In this document: piece after piece, positions 43,418 through 52,309 of the stretch
Position numbering within the stretch: position 1 is the stretch's first letter
Layout: each line of letters opens with the position of its first letter
DNA from: Nibribacter roseus
GTDB taxonomy: Bacteria > Bacteroidota > Bacteroidia > Cytophagales > Hymenobacteraceae
NCBI RefSeq assembly: GCF_042662225.1
Contig: NZ_JBHSYQ010000003.1
Span: 2,210,373-2,274,372, forward strand
Direction of reading: 5' to 3'
Length of the DNA: 64,000 nt
Notes under the pieces: model-generated
Database searches by the model: none
The model's input: only the letters and a program-made list of their open reading frames with translations
Told to the model about the DNA's origin: nothing
Made by a program: the position numbers and the translations under genes

Positions 43418-46400
43418 AGCGCTGGTGGGGCATAGGGTTAATAATGGTCTTTCTGCTGTTGGCAGAACAGGGGCAAGGGCAGTCGTTGACAAACCGGCGC
43501 TGCCGCTGGATTCCTCTGCAAGAGGGAGCTATACAGCTAGATTCCCTGACCTTGGCAGAAGGCTCAATAGAAGTTTTTGATGCCCGTCATGTTCGCCAAA
43601 CCTATTCTTACCTGTACGACCCGGCTACCAATCTCTTTCAATTTATCCAATTGCCTGCACCGGAAGTTCAGCCTCAGTTCCGGATTCCAGAAAAGATTTC
43701 TACTGACTCAAGTGGTGCGTTTTTGGCCTCTTTTCCGGAAATCAGGCCACAAACAGACTCTGTGTTAGTATGCTTTAGAGTGTTGCCTTACAATTTGGCG
43801 GCCCCAGCCTACAAGCGCAATATTCTCACCTGGGATTCCACTTCCTTTGAACGGCAATATTATATAGAACCTCAAGCCGCCCGTGAAGAGCCGTTCAAAA
43901 CTCCTGGACTTAACAAGACCGGTAGCATTTCCAGAGGGGTATCAGTGGGAAATACCCAGAACGTGTTCGTGAATTCTGCTCTGAACCTTCAGTTGGAGGG
44001 TAAGTTAACCCAAGACATCAGTATTACGGCCTCCATCACAGATCAGAACATTCCGTTTCAGCCAGAAGGCAACACCCAGCAGCTGCAAGAGTTTGACCGT
44101 GTATTTATAACGCTACAGCACCGGCTCTGGACTTTAACCGGAGGAGATGTGGTATTGCGAAACCGGCCAGTGTCTCACTTTCTAAAGTTCTACAAAAACG
44201 TGCAGGGCGGGGCGCTGGAGGTAAACAGAGGCAAGCCTGGCTGGGAAAGCTCCACTTCCATAGCCGCCTCGGTGGCCAAAGGAAAATTTGCCTCACAAAT
44301 CATTCAGCCCATTGAAAGCGTGCAGGGGCCATATAGGCTGCGCGGCACCAACGGAGAGCGGTTTATCATTGTGCTGGCCAATTCAGAACGGGTATATTTA
44401 GATGGACGGCTGCTGGAGAGAGGCTTTGACTACGATTATGTCATCGATTATAACCAAGCCGAAATTACCTTCACCCCAAAATGGGTGATTACCCGTAATT
44501 CCCGCATTAGGATAGATTTTGAATACTCAGACTTAAACTATACCCGCAGCGTTGTTCACGCCAGCCATTACCAAGGCTTAGGCAAGTTTAAAGTGTACGG
44601 CAACTTTTACAACGAAGCAGACAACCCTGGCAACCCTTTGCTGCTGAACCTCAGTAACTCTGATCGCCGCCTGTTAAGCCAAATTGGTGATGATGCCTCG
44701 TTGGCTGTAGCCCCTAGTGGAGATTCAGTCCGGTTTGACCGTAATCAGGTGTTATACCTGCGCCGCGATGTGGAAACTGCCAGCGGTACCTATACCATTT
44801 ACGAGTACTCCACTGATTCCACCAAAGCATACTACGCCGTCAGTTTCACCGAGGTAGGCGAAGGGCGCGGAAACTATGTACTGTTGAACTCCACGGTCAA
44901 CGGGCGGGTGTACCAGTGGGTAGAGCCGGTAAACGGAGTGCCGCAGGGACGGTATGATCCGGTCAGGGTATTGCCAACTCCCATTCAAAAGCAGATGATG
45001 ACCTTGGGAGGGATTTGGGCAATGGACGCCAAAACCGAAGCATTTATAGAGTTGGCAGGTTCTAAAAATGACCTAAACAGATTCTCTGACATAGACTCTG
45101 ATGATGATCGGGGCAAGGCTCTAAGGGTGGGCTACAAAACCGCTGACCGCGAAATAAAATTTCTGGGCGCTTACAAGCTCCAGAGCGCGCTCACCTATGA
45201 GTACACAGACCCTAACTTTGTGCCGATAGATCGCTACCGTGACATTGAGTTTGACCGTGACTGGAGCAACACCACCAACACTACCTTAGCCCGGCAATCT
45301 CGCATAGAAGATCATATTCTGACCTTTGGAGTGGGCGGCGTGAAAGATGCGCTCCATTTTGTGAATTACCGCCTTAGCCGGCGCTACCGTCCAACTGAGG
45401 TGAATGGTACTCAGCATGTGCTGGAACTGGCACAGAAAGTAAAAGGAGTGGAGCTTCGCAGCAACCTGTTCTTGATGAACAATGAATTGGCCCAAAGTAC
45501 CTCAGAATGGGTGCGAGGGGAAATTGGTGTGCAGTATCCAACAAAATATATCACACCCGGGTACATTTACCGTTTCGACAAGAACAAAGTCATTTCCAAT
45601 ACCACTGAGGCTATCTTGGCTTCGGCCAATTATTTTGATGACCATCTGTTTTATCTGCAAAGCGCAGATACGGCAAATTTTAAATACCGCGCTGAATATA
45701 GCCGCCGCGTGGATTACCTGCCTGAGAACGGTGAGTTAGGAAACAAGCAGACAGCCAACACCTACAACTTCAGTGCCGCCACGTTACTGAAGAACCAGCA
45801 CCAGATCAGTGCTTTGCTTACGTTTCGGAACATACAGGCGAAAGATAGTTTGCGTGAAACCACGGTTCTTTCTAAAATTGATTGGAACGGAGATTTCCTG
45901 AACCGGCACCTGCGCTCCGAAATGAGCTATGCCATAGGTACCGGCCGCGAGTTGAAGCGGCAGTATCAGTTTGTTGAAACCATACCGGGGCAGGGCACCC
46001 ACTTTTTTGAAGATCTGAACGGAGATGGCCGGCAAGACTTGAACGAGTTCTTTGAATCTCAACCCACAGACCCCGCCTACCGCCGAAATTTTGTCCGACT
46101 TTTTATTCCTACAGATGAATATGTGATTGCCTACACCAATCGCTTTACCTACAGGCTGACCAGTAATTTGCCCCGTGAATGGCAGAATGCTGACGTCTGG
46201 CTTAAAAGAATGGCGGCTAAATTTTCGGCTATATCTTACATAACCGTAGACAAACGCACCACTGATAATGATTTGCGCAGCCGCTTTAATCCGTTTAGCC
46301 TGAATTTCGCTGATTCAAGTTTGCTGTCGCTGGCCCGTTCTTTCCGGAACACCGTTTATTTTAACCGAGCAAACCCCAAGTACGGGTTGGAATGGACTTA

Positions 46401-46974
46401 TCAGGAGAGCATGCAGAAAATTCTGCTCACTAATGGCACTGATGTCCGCAATAACACCACCCAACAGCTGTTGTTCCGGGTAAATCTGACAGAAGTATTC
46501 TCCAGCCGAATTGACCTTACCCACGCGGAAAGGGAAAGTGCCTCTAATTATTTAACGACTAAAAATTTCTTGCTTCGTTCCTGGGAAGCCGCCCCTGAAT
46601 TGTCTTACCAGCCTAATTCAGTGATCAGGTACACCGCCACCTACCAATGGACTGACAAAGAGAATAAATTAGGAGAACAGGAAAAAGCTCGCTTTCATGA
46701 ATTAGGTAGTGAAGTACGGCTCAGCCAGGTGGGCAAACGTACCGTTACAGGGGTTTTGAAATATATCAATATTGCCTACACCGGTAACTTTACCTCGCCG
46801 GTGGCCTATGAAATGCTCAACGGATTCCGTCCGGGTAACAACCTTACCTGGAACTTAGCCTTACAGCAACGTCTCAGCTCCGGCCTGAACATCACCCTAG
46901 ACTATGACGGCCGTAAACCTCAAGGCATCCGTACCATCCACACCGGCCGAATGCAGGTGTCGGTGCTTTTTTAA
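43414..46974 (+). CDS. Large outer-membrane beta-barrel-type surface protein
   Basis: An 1186-residue exported protein: signal peptide about 1-22 (ending GQG), a beta-rich N-terminal part, then NKTGSISRGVSVGNTQNVFV and ITASITDQNIPFQPEGNTQQ, recognisable from a conserved family of Bacteroidota outer-membrane proteins distantly resembling SprA repeats. The C-terminal ~600 residues alternate as barrel strands and end in Phe (SVLF). An EF-hand-like loop, DLNGDGRQDLNE, lies near residue 866. Function unknown. Its ATG overlaps the sensor kinase stop (ATGA), so the two are translationally coupled. Confidence 0.8.
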   Translation: MKRWWGIGLIMVFLLLAEQGQGQSLTNRRCRWIPLQEGAIQLDSLTLAEGSIEVFDARHVRQTYSYLYDPATNLFQFIQLPAPEVQPQFRIPEKISTDSSGAFLASFPEIRPQTDSVLVCFRVLPYNLAAPAYKRNILTWDSTSFERQYYIEPQAAREEPFKTPGLNKTGSISRGVSVGNTQNVFVNSALNLQLEGKLTQDISITASITDQNIPFQPEGNTQQLQEFDRVFITLQHRLWTLTGGDVVLRNRPVSHFLKFYKNVQGGALEVNRGKPGWESSTSIAASVAKGKFASQIIQPIESVQGPYRLRGTNGERFIIVLANSERVYLDGRLLERGFDYDYVIDYNQAEITFTPKWVITRNSRIRIDFEYSDLNYTRSVVHASHYQGLGKFKVYGNFYNEADNPGNPLLLNLSNSDRRLLSQIGDDASLAVAPSGDSVRFDRNQVLYLRRDVETASGTYTIYEYSTDSTKAYYAVSFTEVGEGRGNYVLLNSTVNGRVYQWVEPVNGVPQGRYDPVRVLPTPIQKQMMTLGGIWAMDAKTEAFIELAGSKNDLNRFSDIDSDDDRGKALRVGYKTADREIKFLGAYKLQSALTYEYTDPNFVPIDRYRDIEFDRDWSNTTNTTLARQSRIEDHILTFGVGGVKDALHFVNYRLSRRYRPTEVNGTQHVLELAQKVKGVELRSNLFLMNNELAQSTSEWVRGEIGVQYPTKYITPGYIYRFDKNKVISNTTEAILASANYFDDHLFYLQSADTANFKYRAEYSRRVDYLPENGELGNKQTANTYNFSAATLLKNQHQISALLTFRNIQAKDSLRETTVLSKIDWNGDFLNRHLRSEMSYAIGTGRELKRQYQFVETIPGQGTHFFEDLNGDGRQDLNEFFESQPTDPAYRRNFVRLFIPTDEYVIAYTNRFTYRLTSNLPREWQNADVWLKRMAAKFSAISYITVDKRTTDNDLRSRFNPFSLNFADSSLLSLARSFRNTVYFNRANPKYGLEWTYQESMQKILLTNGTDVRNNTTQQLLFRVNLTEVFSSRIDLTHAERESASNYLTTKNFLLRSWEAAPELSYQPNSVIRYTATYQWTDKENKLGEQEKARFHELGSEVRLSQVGKRTVTGVLKYINIAYTGNFTSPVAYEMLNGFRPGNNLTWNLALQQRLSSGLNITLDYDGRKPQGIRTIHTGRMQVSVLF

Positions 46975-47054
46975 TGAGTGAAGTTGTTATTTGAATGATT
47001 GAAAGATTGAATGGTTGAGAGTATGGGAGCTTAATTATGGTTAATTAGGAATAG

Positions 47055-47092
47055 CGTTTTACATCTGATTTTCTAAAAGTAGCCGAAAAAGG
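47055..47092. repeat. Palindrome family copy 12
   Basis: Starts CGTTTTACATCTG, centre TTTTCTAAAAG, ends GCCGAAAAAGG. A divergent copy between convergent genes. Confidence 0.6.
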
Positions 47093-47168
47093 CAATTTTG
47101 CCTATTCCTCTGCAAGGTCTTTTAGTAAATCGTGATTTCACTTATTCTACCGCTTTCTTAATTCGCCC

Positions 47169-47191
47169 ACAAGATCCTTCCAGGATGACAA
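47169..47191. repeat. Short interspersed motif of the GTCATCCTG..GGATCTTGT type
   Basis: On the minus strand it reads TTGTCATCCTGGAAGGATCT then TGT, a short hairpin motif widespread between genes in many bacterial genomes. Its origin and role are unknown. Confidence 0.4.
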
Positions 47192-47250
47192 TAATAAAAT
47201 AGAAGGCTGATTCACTACTCCCCTTATTCTCTCAATCACTCATTCATACA

Positions 47251-48102
47251 TTAAGTAGTAGTATAATGTCTTCTCAACCAGGCACTGATTCCAGTAAGGC
47301 CGGGGAAGAGTACTCGCTCCGTAATGTTGGCTTGGTCAAGCTTGTCTCTAATTTCCCACTTGAGTTTGGCAGGAATTACCAGTCTATAATAAAAGTCAGG
47401 GTTCTCAACGAGCCAATCGCTAAGGGTGGCGTCAGGGGTAGACATCATTGAGAAAAGGGCATATTGGTGCACAATCCGCTCATCAAGCGAAGGTGGCTCT
47501 AGAAACAGCACGAACGGCTTTTCCTGAAATTCACCTAATCCTTTCAAAGAGGAGCAAACTGGCTCCAGTACCTCAGGGGTAAACACGTTAGAACCCTCTT
47601 GTCGAATAGCATTTTGCAGCGGCTTGGGGAGGCATTCTGTTGATTTAACGTAGTTCACACACCAGATCACGCCATCTTCGTCAAACTTCTCCAGTTCTGA
47701 GGTGGCAAAATGCAGTGCCACGTATGGGGAGTAGGTCCAGTCTAACAGCCGGGTGGGTAGGCCGTGGTGTTGCGCAACGGCCAACCAATTCCAAATAGAG
47801 GTGCCGTATTCTGTAGCACCGCTGGCATATTTTCTGAAGTTACGGAGCAGGTGGGGTTCCAGCTTAGGGTAGTCACCACCAATGCGCATGAGGCTAGTTT
47901 TGAGATTATAGTTTTTGTTCCAAAGGCCTCGGTACACATAAGGAGACCTGTACCTGTTCAGCCGATCATCCCATGAGTCTCGGAACAATTCTCGCTGCAG
48001 TTCTTCCCACGTCTCTACCCGCAAGTCATTCTTCATCTCCAACTGCTGGGAGTTCATCTCATCTTCTGGGTTCATGTTGTCGTCTACGATGTTGTAGGGC
48101 AT
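47251..48102 (-). CDS. FRG domain protein
   Basis: A 283-residue soluble protein. The FRG domain shows YVYRGLWNKNYNLKTSLMR, then the His-rich core WLAVAQHHGLPTRLLDWTYS and PYVALHFATS. FRG proteins are of unknown function; some occur near phage-defence or toxin genes, but here the neighbours are ordinary housekeeping genes. There is no signal peptide. It stands alone between two repeat-bearing gaps. Confidence 0.88.
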   Translation of the reverse strand: MPYNIVDDNMNPEDEMNSQQLEMKNDLRVETWEELQRELFRDSWDDRLNRYRSPYVYRGLWNKNYNLKTSLMRIGGDYPKLEPHLLRNFRKYASGATEYGTSIWNWLAVAQHHGLPTRLLDWTYSPYVALHFATSELEKFDEDGVIWCVNYVKSTECLPKPLQNAIRQEGSNVFTPEVLEPVCSSLKGLGEFQEKPFVLFLEPPSLDERIVHQYALFSMMSTPDATLSDWLVENPDFYYRLVIPAKLKWEIRDKLDQANITERVLFPGLTGISAWLRRHYTTT

Positions 48103-48201
48103 GGGTGGTCTGGTAAAATGAGAAAAAGAGTTAATTCAAAATTTTCAGTATAAGTACGGAGGCAGCAAGAAGAAGTAAACTATAGTTCAGGCGAAAATAA
48201 T

Positions 48202-48238
48202 TGTTTTAAGCCTGCTTTTAAGAAAATAGGCCAAAAAC
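48202..48238. repeat. Palindrome family copy 13, overlapping a terminator
   Basis: Starts TGTTTTAAGCCTG, centre TTTTAAGAAAA, ends GGCCAAAAAC. Its last six bases are also the first bases of the terminator stem at 48233-48275. Confidence 0.75.
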
Positions 48239-48275
48239 GAGAGGGCCAACGTTTTGCGCTGGCTCTCTCGTTTTT
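48233..48275 (-). terminator. Intrinsic terminator of the hldD-lipoprotein operon
   Basis: A 16 bp stem with one mismatch (AAAAACGAGAGGGCCA / TGGCTCTCTCGTTTTT), 9 bp beyond the lipoprotein stop codon. The T-run on the minus strand comes from the palindrome end. Confidence 0.85.
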
Positions 48276-48283
48276 GTATGGTG

Positions 48284-48715
48284 TCACCAATTTCTAGGGG
48301 CAATCAATTCTTCTGTGTCTGCTTCAAATCCATAAGATCTGGAGATAAATTCGAAGTCTGCCGCAATACTTTCGCGGGCGACGGTTTCAATCTCACTACC
48401 GTTTTCGAAAAACTCATCTTCTAAATCATTGAATTTTATAGTTGCCGCATGCGTCAGCTTGTACAGTTGCTCCAGGTGCTCTGGTTTCTGGCTTTCAATC
48501 TGGGAGCACAACTCTAACAAAATTGCTTTGCTTTTGTCAACCAACGGTTTTGGGAAATAGGTATCAGCGTACATCTCTTTCAAGAAAGTATGCTTTTTGA
48601 CCTCTTCATTGTTAAGGGTAGCTGGAGACACAGTAGTATTTACGTTTGATTTGTCATGTGTAAAGCTGCAGGCCACTAAGAAGAGAGATAGAAAAAGTGC
48701 TGCCCAGGTTTTCAT
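48284..48715 (-). CDS. Small lipoprotein of unknown function
   Basis: A 143-residue protein with a signal peptide and lipobox LVAC (Cys16). The mature part is helical and acidic, with no recognised motif. It starts 3 bp after the hldD-like gene, so the two form an operon. The family is not recognised. Confidence 0.75.
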   Translation of the reverse strand: MKTWAALFLSLFLVACSFTHDKSNVNTTVSPATLNNEEVKKHTFLKEMYADTYFPKPLVDKSKAILLELCSQIESQKPEHLEQLYKLTHAATIKFNDLEDEFFENGSEIETVARESIAADFEFISRSYGFEADTEELIAPRNW

Positions 48716-48718
48716 GGC

Positions 48719-49684
48719 TTAATAATAAGCTCCCGTCATGAGGTAGTTTTGCACGTAATCTTGTATGCCTTCCTCCAAGGTATGAAAAGGTTTGTCATAC
48801 CCAATAGATTTCAACTTCTCCATATTAGCCTGCGTGTAATATTGGTATTTATCACGTATGTCTTCGGGTGTGTCTCTGAAATCTACATTTATGGGTGCGC
48901 CCATGGCGGTAAAGGTGTTAAACGTTAGATCCAGGAAGGTGCGGGCCTGGCCGCTGCCCAGATTGTAGATGCCTGAGTTTTTGCGGTGGTGCATCAGCCA
49001 ATACAATACCTCTACCACATCTTTCACATACACAAAGTCGCGCATCTGTTCCCCATCTTTATAATCAGGATTGTGTGAGCGGAACAAGGTGAAGCGCCCG
49101 TTTTCTTTGATAGCGTTGTAGGCGTGCAAAATCACCGAGGCCATGCGACCTTTGTGGTATTCATTAGGGCCATACACATTGAAGAATTTTAGCCCTGCCC
49201 AAAAGAAAGGCTTAGCGGTTTGCTGCAGCGCCCAAATATCAAAATCGTTTTTAGACTCACCATAGGCATTGAGTGGTTGAAGCAGGTGAGTCAAGCTTTC
49301 ATCATCGTCGTAGCCCAAGGTCCCAGAACCGTAGGTTGCCGCGGAGGAAGCATACACTAGCGGGATTTGGTACTCGCAACAGGCGTTCCACATTTGCTTA
49401 GAGTAGTCTAAGTTGAGCAGGTTCAGCACATCGCGGTTCGTCTCGGTGGTATCGGTGCGGGCGCCAAGGTGGAAAATGAATTCAACCTCCTCGTAATTCT
49501 TGTCTAGCCACTCAAAGAACTCGTTGCGGTCTACGTATTCTTTTATCTTCTTCCCCTGTATGTTGGGCAATTTTTTAGCCACAGAGAAATTATCTACTAC
49601 CACTATGTTATTGAAATTAGCGGCATTGAGGCGGGTAACAAGGCAACTCGCAATAAAGCCGGCGGCTCCGGTTACTACAATCAT
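48719..49684 (-). CDS. hldD: ADP-L-glycero-D-manno-heptose-6-epimerase-like protein
   Basis: About 321 residues, an extended short-chain dehydrogenase. The NAD(P)-binding motif GAAGFIASCL opens the protein; YASSAATYG supplies the Ser region and NAYGESKNDFD the catalytic Tyr-x3-Lys. FNVYGPNEYHKGRMASV and QMRDFVYVKDVVEVLYW are typical of HldD, which makes the heptose precursor of the LPS inner core. The start was set at the Met before IVVTGAAG; the longer frame to 49720 is unlikely. Membership of the heptose epimerases is likely but another sugar epimerase is possible. Confidence 0.87.
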   Translation of the reverse strand: MIVVTGAAGFIASCLVTRLNAANFNNIVVVDNFSVAKKLPNIQGKKIKEYVDRNEFFEWLDKNYEEVEFIFHLGARTDTTETNRDVLNLLNLDYSKQMWNACCEYQIPLVYASSAATYGSGTLGYDDDESLTHLLQPLNAYGESKNDFDIWALQQTAKPFFWAGLKFFNVYGPNEYHKGRMASVILHAYNAIKENGRFTLFRSHNPDYKDGEQMRDFVYVKDVVEVLYWLMHHRKNSGIYNLGSGQARTFLDLTFNTFTAMGAPINVDFRDTPEDIRDKYQYYTQANMEKLKSIGYDKPFHTLEEGIQDYVQNYLMTGAYY

Positions 49685-49756
49685 GAGTATACAGTTTAAT
49701 GATGGCGTAAAGCTAACCAAAGGTACGTAAGTTTACCAGAGATGGAGGACAGGCTA

Positions 49757-49796
49757 CTGTTTTAGGCTTCTTTTTCATAAAACAGAGCTAAAACAG
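49757..49796. repeat. Palindrome family copy 14
   Basis: Starts CTGTTTTAGGCTTC, centre TTTTCATAAAA, ends GAGCTAAAACAG. It lies between the divergent hldD-like and LprI-like genes. Confidence 0.75.
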
Positions 49797-49860
49797 CAAG
49801 TCTTTGCCACAGGGCAATGGTCTGGAGTTATTGTTGCCGGTTAACTTTAAAAAAACTGCC

Positions 49861-50256
49861 ATGAAAAACCTGATTTTACTTATGCTTTTAGTCGTAGCAT
49901 TAGGGGCCAATGCACAAACGCAGGCCGATATGAACCGTGAAGCCTACGCCCAGTACCAAAAATCAGATCAGGAGCTGAACTCGGTTTACAAACAAATTCT
50001 GGCGCAGTATAAAACCGATACCACTTTTATTGCCAACCTGAAGGCGTCGCAGCGGCTGTGGGTAAGTTTTAGAGATGCCGAACTGAAGATGAAGTTCCCG
50101 GACCGGAAGCCAGGGCATTACGGCTCTATACACGCCATTTGCCGCGCAAACTATCTGGAAGAGCTGACCCGTGACAGAACAGCCAAACTCAGGGAGTGGT
50201 TAAAAGAAGCTGAGGAAGGAGACGCCTGTGCAGGCTCTATGAAATCTAAAGATTGA
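49861..50256 (+). CDS. Exported LprI/DUF1311-like protein
   Basis: A 131-residue protein with a signal peptide (about 1-19, ending ANA). The mature part matches the lysozyme-inhibitor LprI-like DUF1311 pattern: an N-terminal helix MNREAYAQYQKSDQELNSVY, ASQRLWVSFRDAELK, then a Cys in HAICRANYLEELTRDR that would pair with a second Cys near the end. Predicted periplasmic. The start was set at the Met before KNLILLM because the longer frame adds a poor leader. Confidence 0.82.
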   Translation: MKNLILLMLLVVALGANAQTQADMNREAYAQYQKSDQELNSVYKQILAQYKTDTTFIANLKASQRLWVSFRDAELKMKFPDRKPGHYGSIHAICRANYLEELTRDRTAKLREWLKEAEEGDACAGSMKSKD

Positions 50257-50274
50257 GAAAGGACATCTGAAAGG

Positions 50275-50314
50275 CTGTTTTAGGCCTGTATTCAAAAAAA
50301 CAGCTTAAAAACAG
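50275..50314. repeat. Palindrome family copy 15
   Basis: Starts CTGTTTTAGGCCTG, centre ATTCAAAAAAAC, ends AGCTTAAAAACAG. It lies 18 bp after the LprI-like stop codon, where it could act as a transcript end. Confidence 0.75.
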
Positions 50315-50353
50315 GGTGGAGACAGCGGAGCCATCATAATCAATCGATTCTTG

Positions 50354-50361
50354 TATCTTTG
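50354..50361 (+). promoter_or_regulatory. Probable -7 box for the BtuF-like gene
   Basis: TATCTTTG matches the Bacteroidota -7 consensus exactly, 23 bp before the GTG start; no clear -33 TTG at the right distance. Confidence 0.5.
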
Positions 50362-50384
50362 GCCCTTCCACAAGAAAGTATTCA

Positions 50385-51305
50385 GTGAACAATTTCAAAT
50401 CTCAGGCTTGGCAGGGAAACCTATTGGTGTGCGTAGGCCTTCTGCTAGCTCTAATTTCCTGCGAGGGTAAAAAGCCTGCTTCTTCTTCTGCTGCGTCTTC
50501 TGCCAACCACACAGTGCAAGATGATTTAGGCCGAGATGTGACATTACCAGTCCACCCTCAGCGCATAATAGGGCTGGCTCCCTCCATGACCGAAATGCTA
50601 TTTGCCGTGGCTGATACCGCCACTATTGTAGGCAGAACCCAAAATGATGATTATCCGGACGCTGCGCTGAGTAAGCCTGTTGTCAATAATTACCCGATGG
50701 ATTATGAAGGCTTACTGGCCTTAAAACCGGAGGTGGTGTTTGCCCCCGAGGGAATCATCTCAACGGAGGTAGCCACTCAAATTCAGAAGCTGGGTATACC
50801 GGTGTATTTTCAGAAGTATGACAGCGTGGCAGATATTCTGCGCGGCATCAGAGATCTTGGAAAACTATTGCAGCGGGAAGCACAGGCCAATGCCTTGGCT
50901 GATTCATTGCGGCAAAGATTAGATGCCTTTGCTTCTGAAGCTCAGGAAATGCAGAAGCCAAAAGTGCTGGGTATTATCTGGCGAGATCCTATTTACGTGC
51001 ATGGCTACAACACCATTTTCTCCGATAAGCTTCGCTACGCCGGAGGACAGAATGCCGTGCAGGAGGTATTTGCCCAACAGTCGCCGGCGCTAACCAGAGA
51101 ATACATTCTGCAACTGAACCCCGATGTAATTATTGGTGGCACTTTTGAGGAATTCGATCAGAATTTCTTTACGCTGTACCCAGAGCTGAAGCGAATTAAC
51201 GCTTACAAAAACAAGCGGATATATGATGTAACCGATGATTTGATTTCGCGGCCCAGCCCGCGGGTAGTGCAGAGCATAGCCGAACTTAAAAACGTGTTGA
51301 GGTGA
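50385..51305 (+). CDS. BtuF/FepB-type substrate-binding lipoprotein
   Basis: A 306-residue class III periplasmic binding protein. Signal peptide and lipobox LISC (Cys26); then the two-lobe fold with PQRIIGLAPSMTEMLFAV and NPDVIIGGTFEEFDQNFF. It binds cobalamin or an iron chelate; the substrate cannot be told from sequence. The start is GTG, preceded by a good -7 box. Its stop overlaps the permease start by 4 bp (GTGA). Confidence 0.88.
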   Translation: MNNFKSQAWQGNLLVCVGLLLALISCEGKKPASSSAASSANHTVQDDLGRDVTLPVHPQRIIGLAPSMTEMLFAVADTATIVGRTQNDDYPDAALSKPVVNNYPMDYEGLLALKPEVVFAPEGIISTEVATQIQKLGIPVYFQKYDSVADILRGIRDLGKLLQREAQANALADSLRQRLDAFASEAQEMQKPKVLGIIWRDPIYVHGYNTIFSDKLRYAGGQNAVQEVFAQQSPALTREYILQLNPDVIIGGTFEEFDQNFFTLYPELKRINAYKNKRIYDVTDDLISRPSPRVVQSIAELKNVLR

Positions 51306-52309
51306 AGAAAACGGTAGCAGTTTTACTAATGCTTTTGCTGTTGCTGGGGGCAGGCTTCTTTTTGGGATTGAGTGTGGGCAGCATGGAAACCTCCTACCGC
51401 ACCATAGCCCAGGCACTTTTTGCCTATGAAGTCTCAGATATTACCCATTTTAGTATTATTCACTTACGGCTGCCTCGCTTGCTGTTGGCTTTTCTGACTG
51501 GTGCTTCTCTTGCTTTTGCTGGTTACCTCATGCAGGCCTTGGTCAACAATGCCTTAGCAGATCCTTACTTATTAGGCACAGCCTCCGGAGCTTCATTGGG
51601 CGCCTCGCTAAGCTATTTTTTCTTTGCAGAAGTAACGGTGCTAGGGTTACACTTGCCACCTCTTTTCGCTTTCTTAGGTTCTTTGGCGGTTACTTTGGTA
51701 GTGGTGCTGTTAGGATCAAAGCGAGGGCATTTAATCCCGAGCCAAATGCTGTTGGTGGGCATTGCCTTAAGCTCCTTGCTGGTGGCGCTGGTGAGTTTGA
51801 TTATGTTTCTGTCAGAGTCAGAAAGCCAGCTGAAATCTGTAGTCTTCTGGAGCATGGGCGGTTTTGAGAAAGCTGACTGGAGCAACTTGGGTTATCCAGC
51901 AACGGCATTGAGCCTTTCGTTGCTGATTTTTTTCTTCCTTCAGAAACACCTCAATGTTCTGCTGTTGGGTGCTGAGCGGGCAGAGACGTTGGGCGTAGAT
52001 GTACGGTTTATCCGGTGGGTTATGCTGCTGACTGTTTCAGTAGTAACCGGGTTTGCAGTGGCGTTTTCGGGGCCGGTGGGGTTTGTGGGGCTCATGGTGC
52101 CCCACATGGTGCGGGCGGTGCTTGGTACAGCTAATAGATTTAACTTGTTAGCTACCGCACTGGCCGGTGGTTTATTCTTGGTTTTCTGTGATTTGCTATC
52201 ACGTTTAATTTATCCGCCGGCTGGTTTACCGGTAGGCATAGTTACATCGTTCTTTGGTGTGCCTTTCTTTGTATATTTGCTGCGTAGAAAGAATTACCGA
52301 TTCAATTAA
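51302..52309 (+). CDS. FecCD/BtuC-type ABC permease
   Basis: A 335-residue permease with about ten helices; LRLPRLLLAFLTGASLAFAG, LGTASGASLGASLSYFF, VGFVGLMVPHMVRAVLG and RLIYPPAGLPVGIVTSFFGV are family hallmarks. It pairs with the binding protein just upstream to import cobalamin or iron-siderophore. No ATPase gene follows in the operon, so it must be encoded elsewhere. The GTG start overlaps the upstream stop by 4 bp. Confidence 0.92.
   Translation: MKKTVAVLLMLLLLLGAGFFLGLSVGSMETSYRTIAQALFAYEVSDITHFSIIHLRLPRLLLAFLTGASLAFAGYLMQALVNNALADPYLLGTASGASLGASLSYFFFAEVTVLGLHLPPLFAFLGSLAVTLVVVLLGSKRGHLIPSQMLLVGIALSSLLVALVSLIMFLSESESQLKSVVFWSMGGFEKADWSNLGYPATALSLSLLIFFFLQKHLNVLLLGAERAETLGVDVRFIRWVMLLTVSVVTGFAVAFSGPVGFVGLMVPHMVRAVLGTANRFNLLATALAGGLFLVFCDLLSRLIYPPAGLPVGIVTSFFGVPFFVYLLRRKNYRFN

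Larger units (their letters stand above)
46980..47250. repeat. Intergenic gap bracketed by self-similar inverted words
   Basis: The left arm (about 47010-47031, AATGGTTGAGAGTATGGGAG) and right arm (about 47217-47246, containing CTCCCCTTATTCTCTCAATC) are imperfect reverse complements. Between them lie a palindrome copy (47055-47092) and the motif at 47169-47191. Confidence 0.5.

Noticed and set aside
47251..48102. FRG protein as part of a multi-gene defence system
   Set aside because: Neighbours are an LPS epimerase, a small lipoprotein and a surface protein; no nuclease, ATPase or toxin partner is present.
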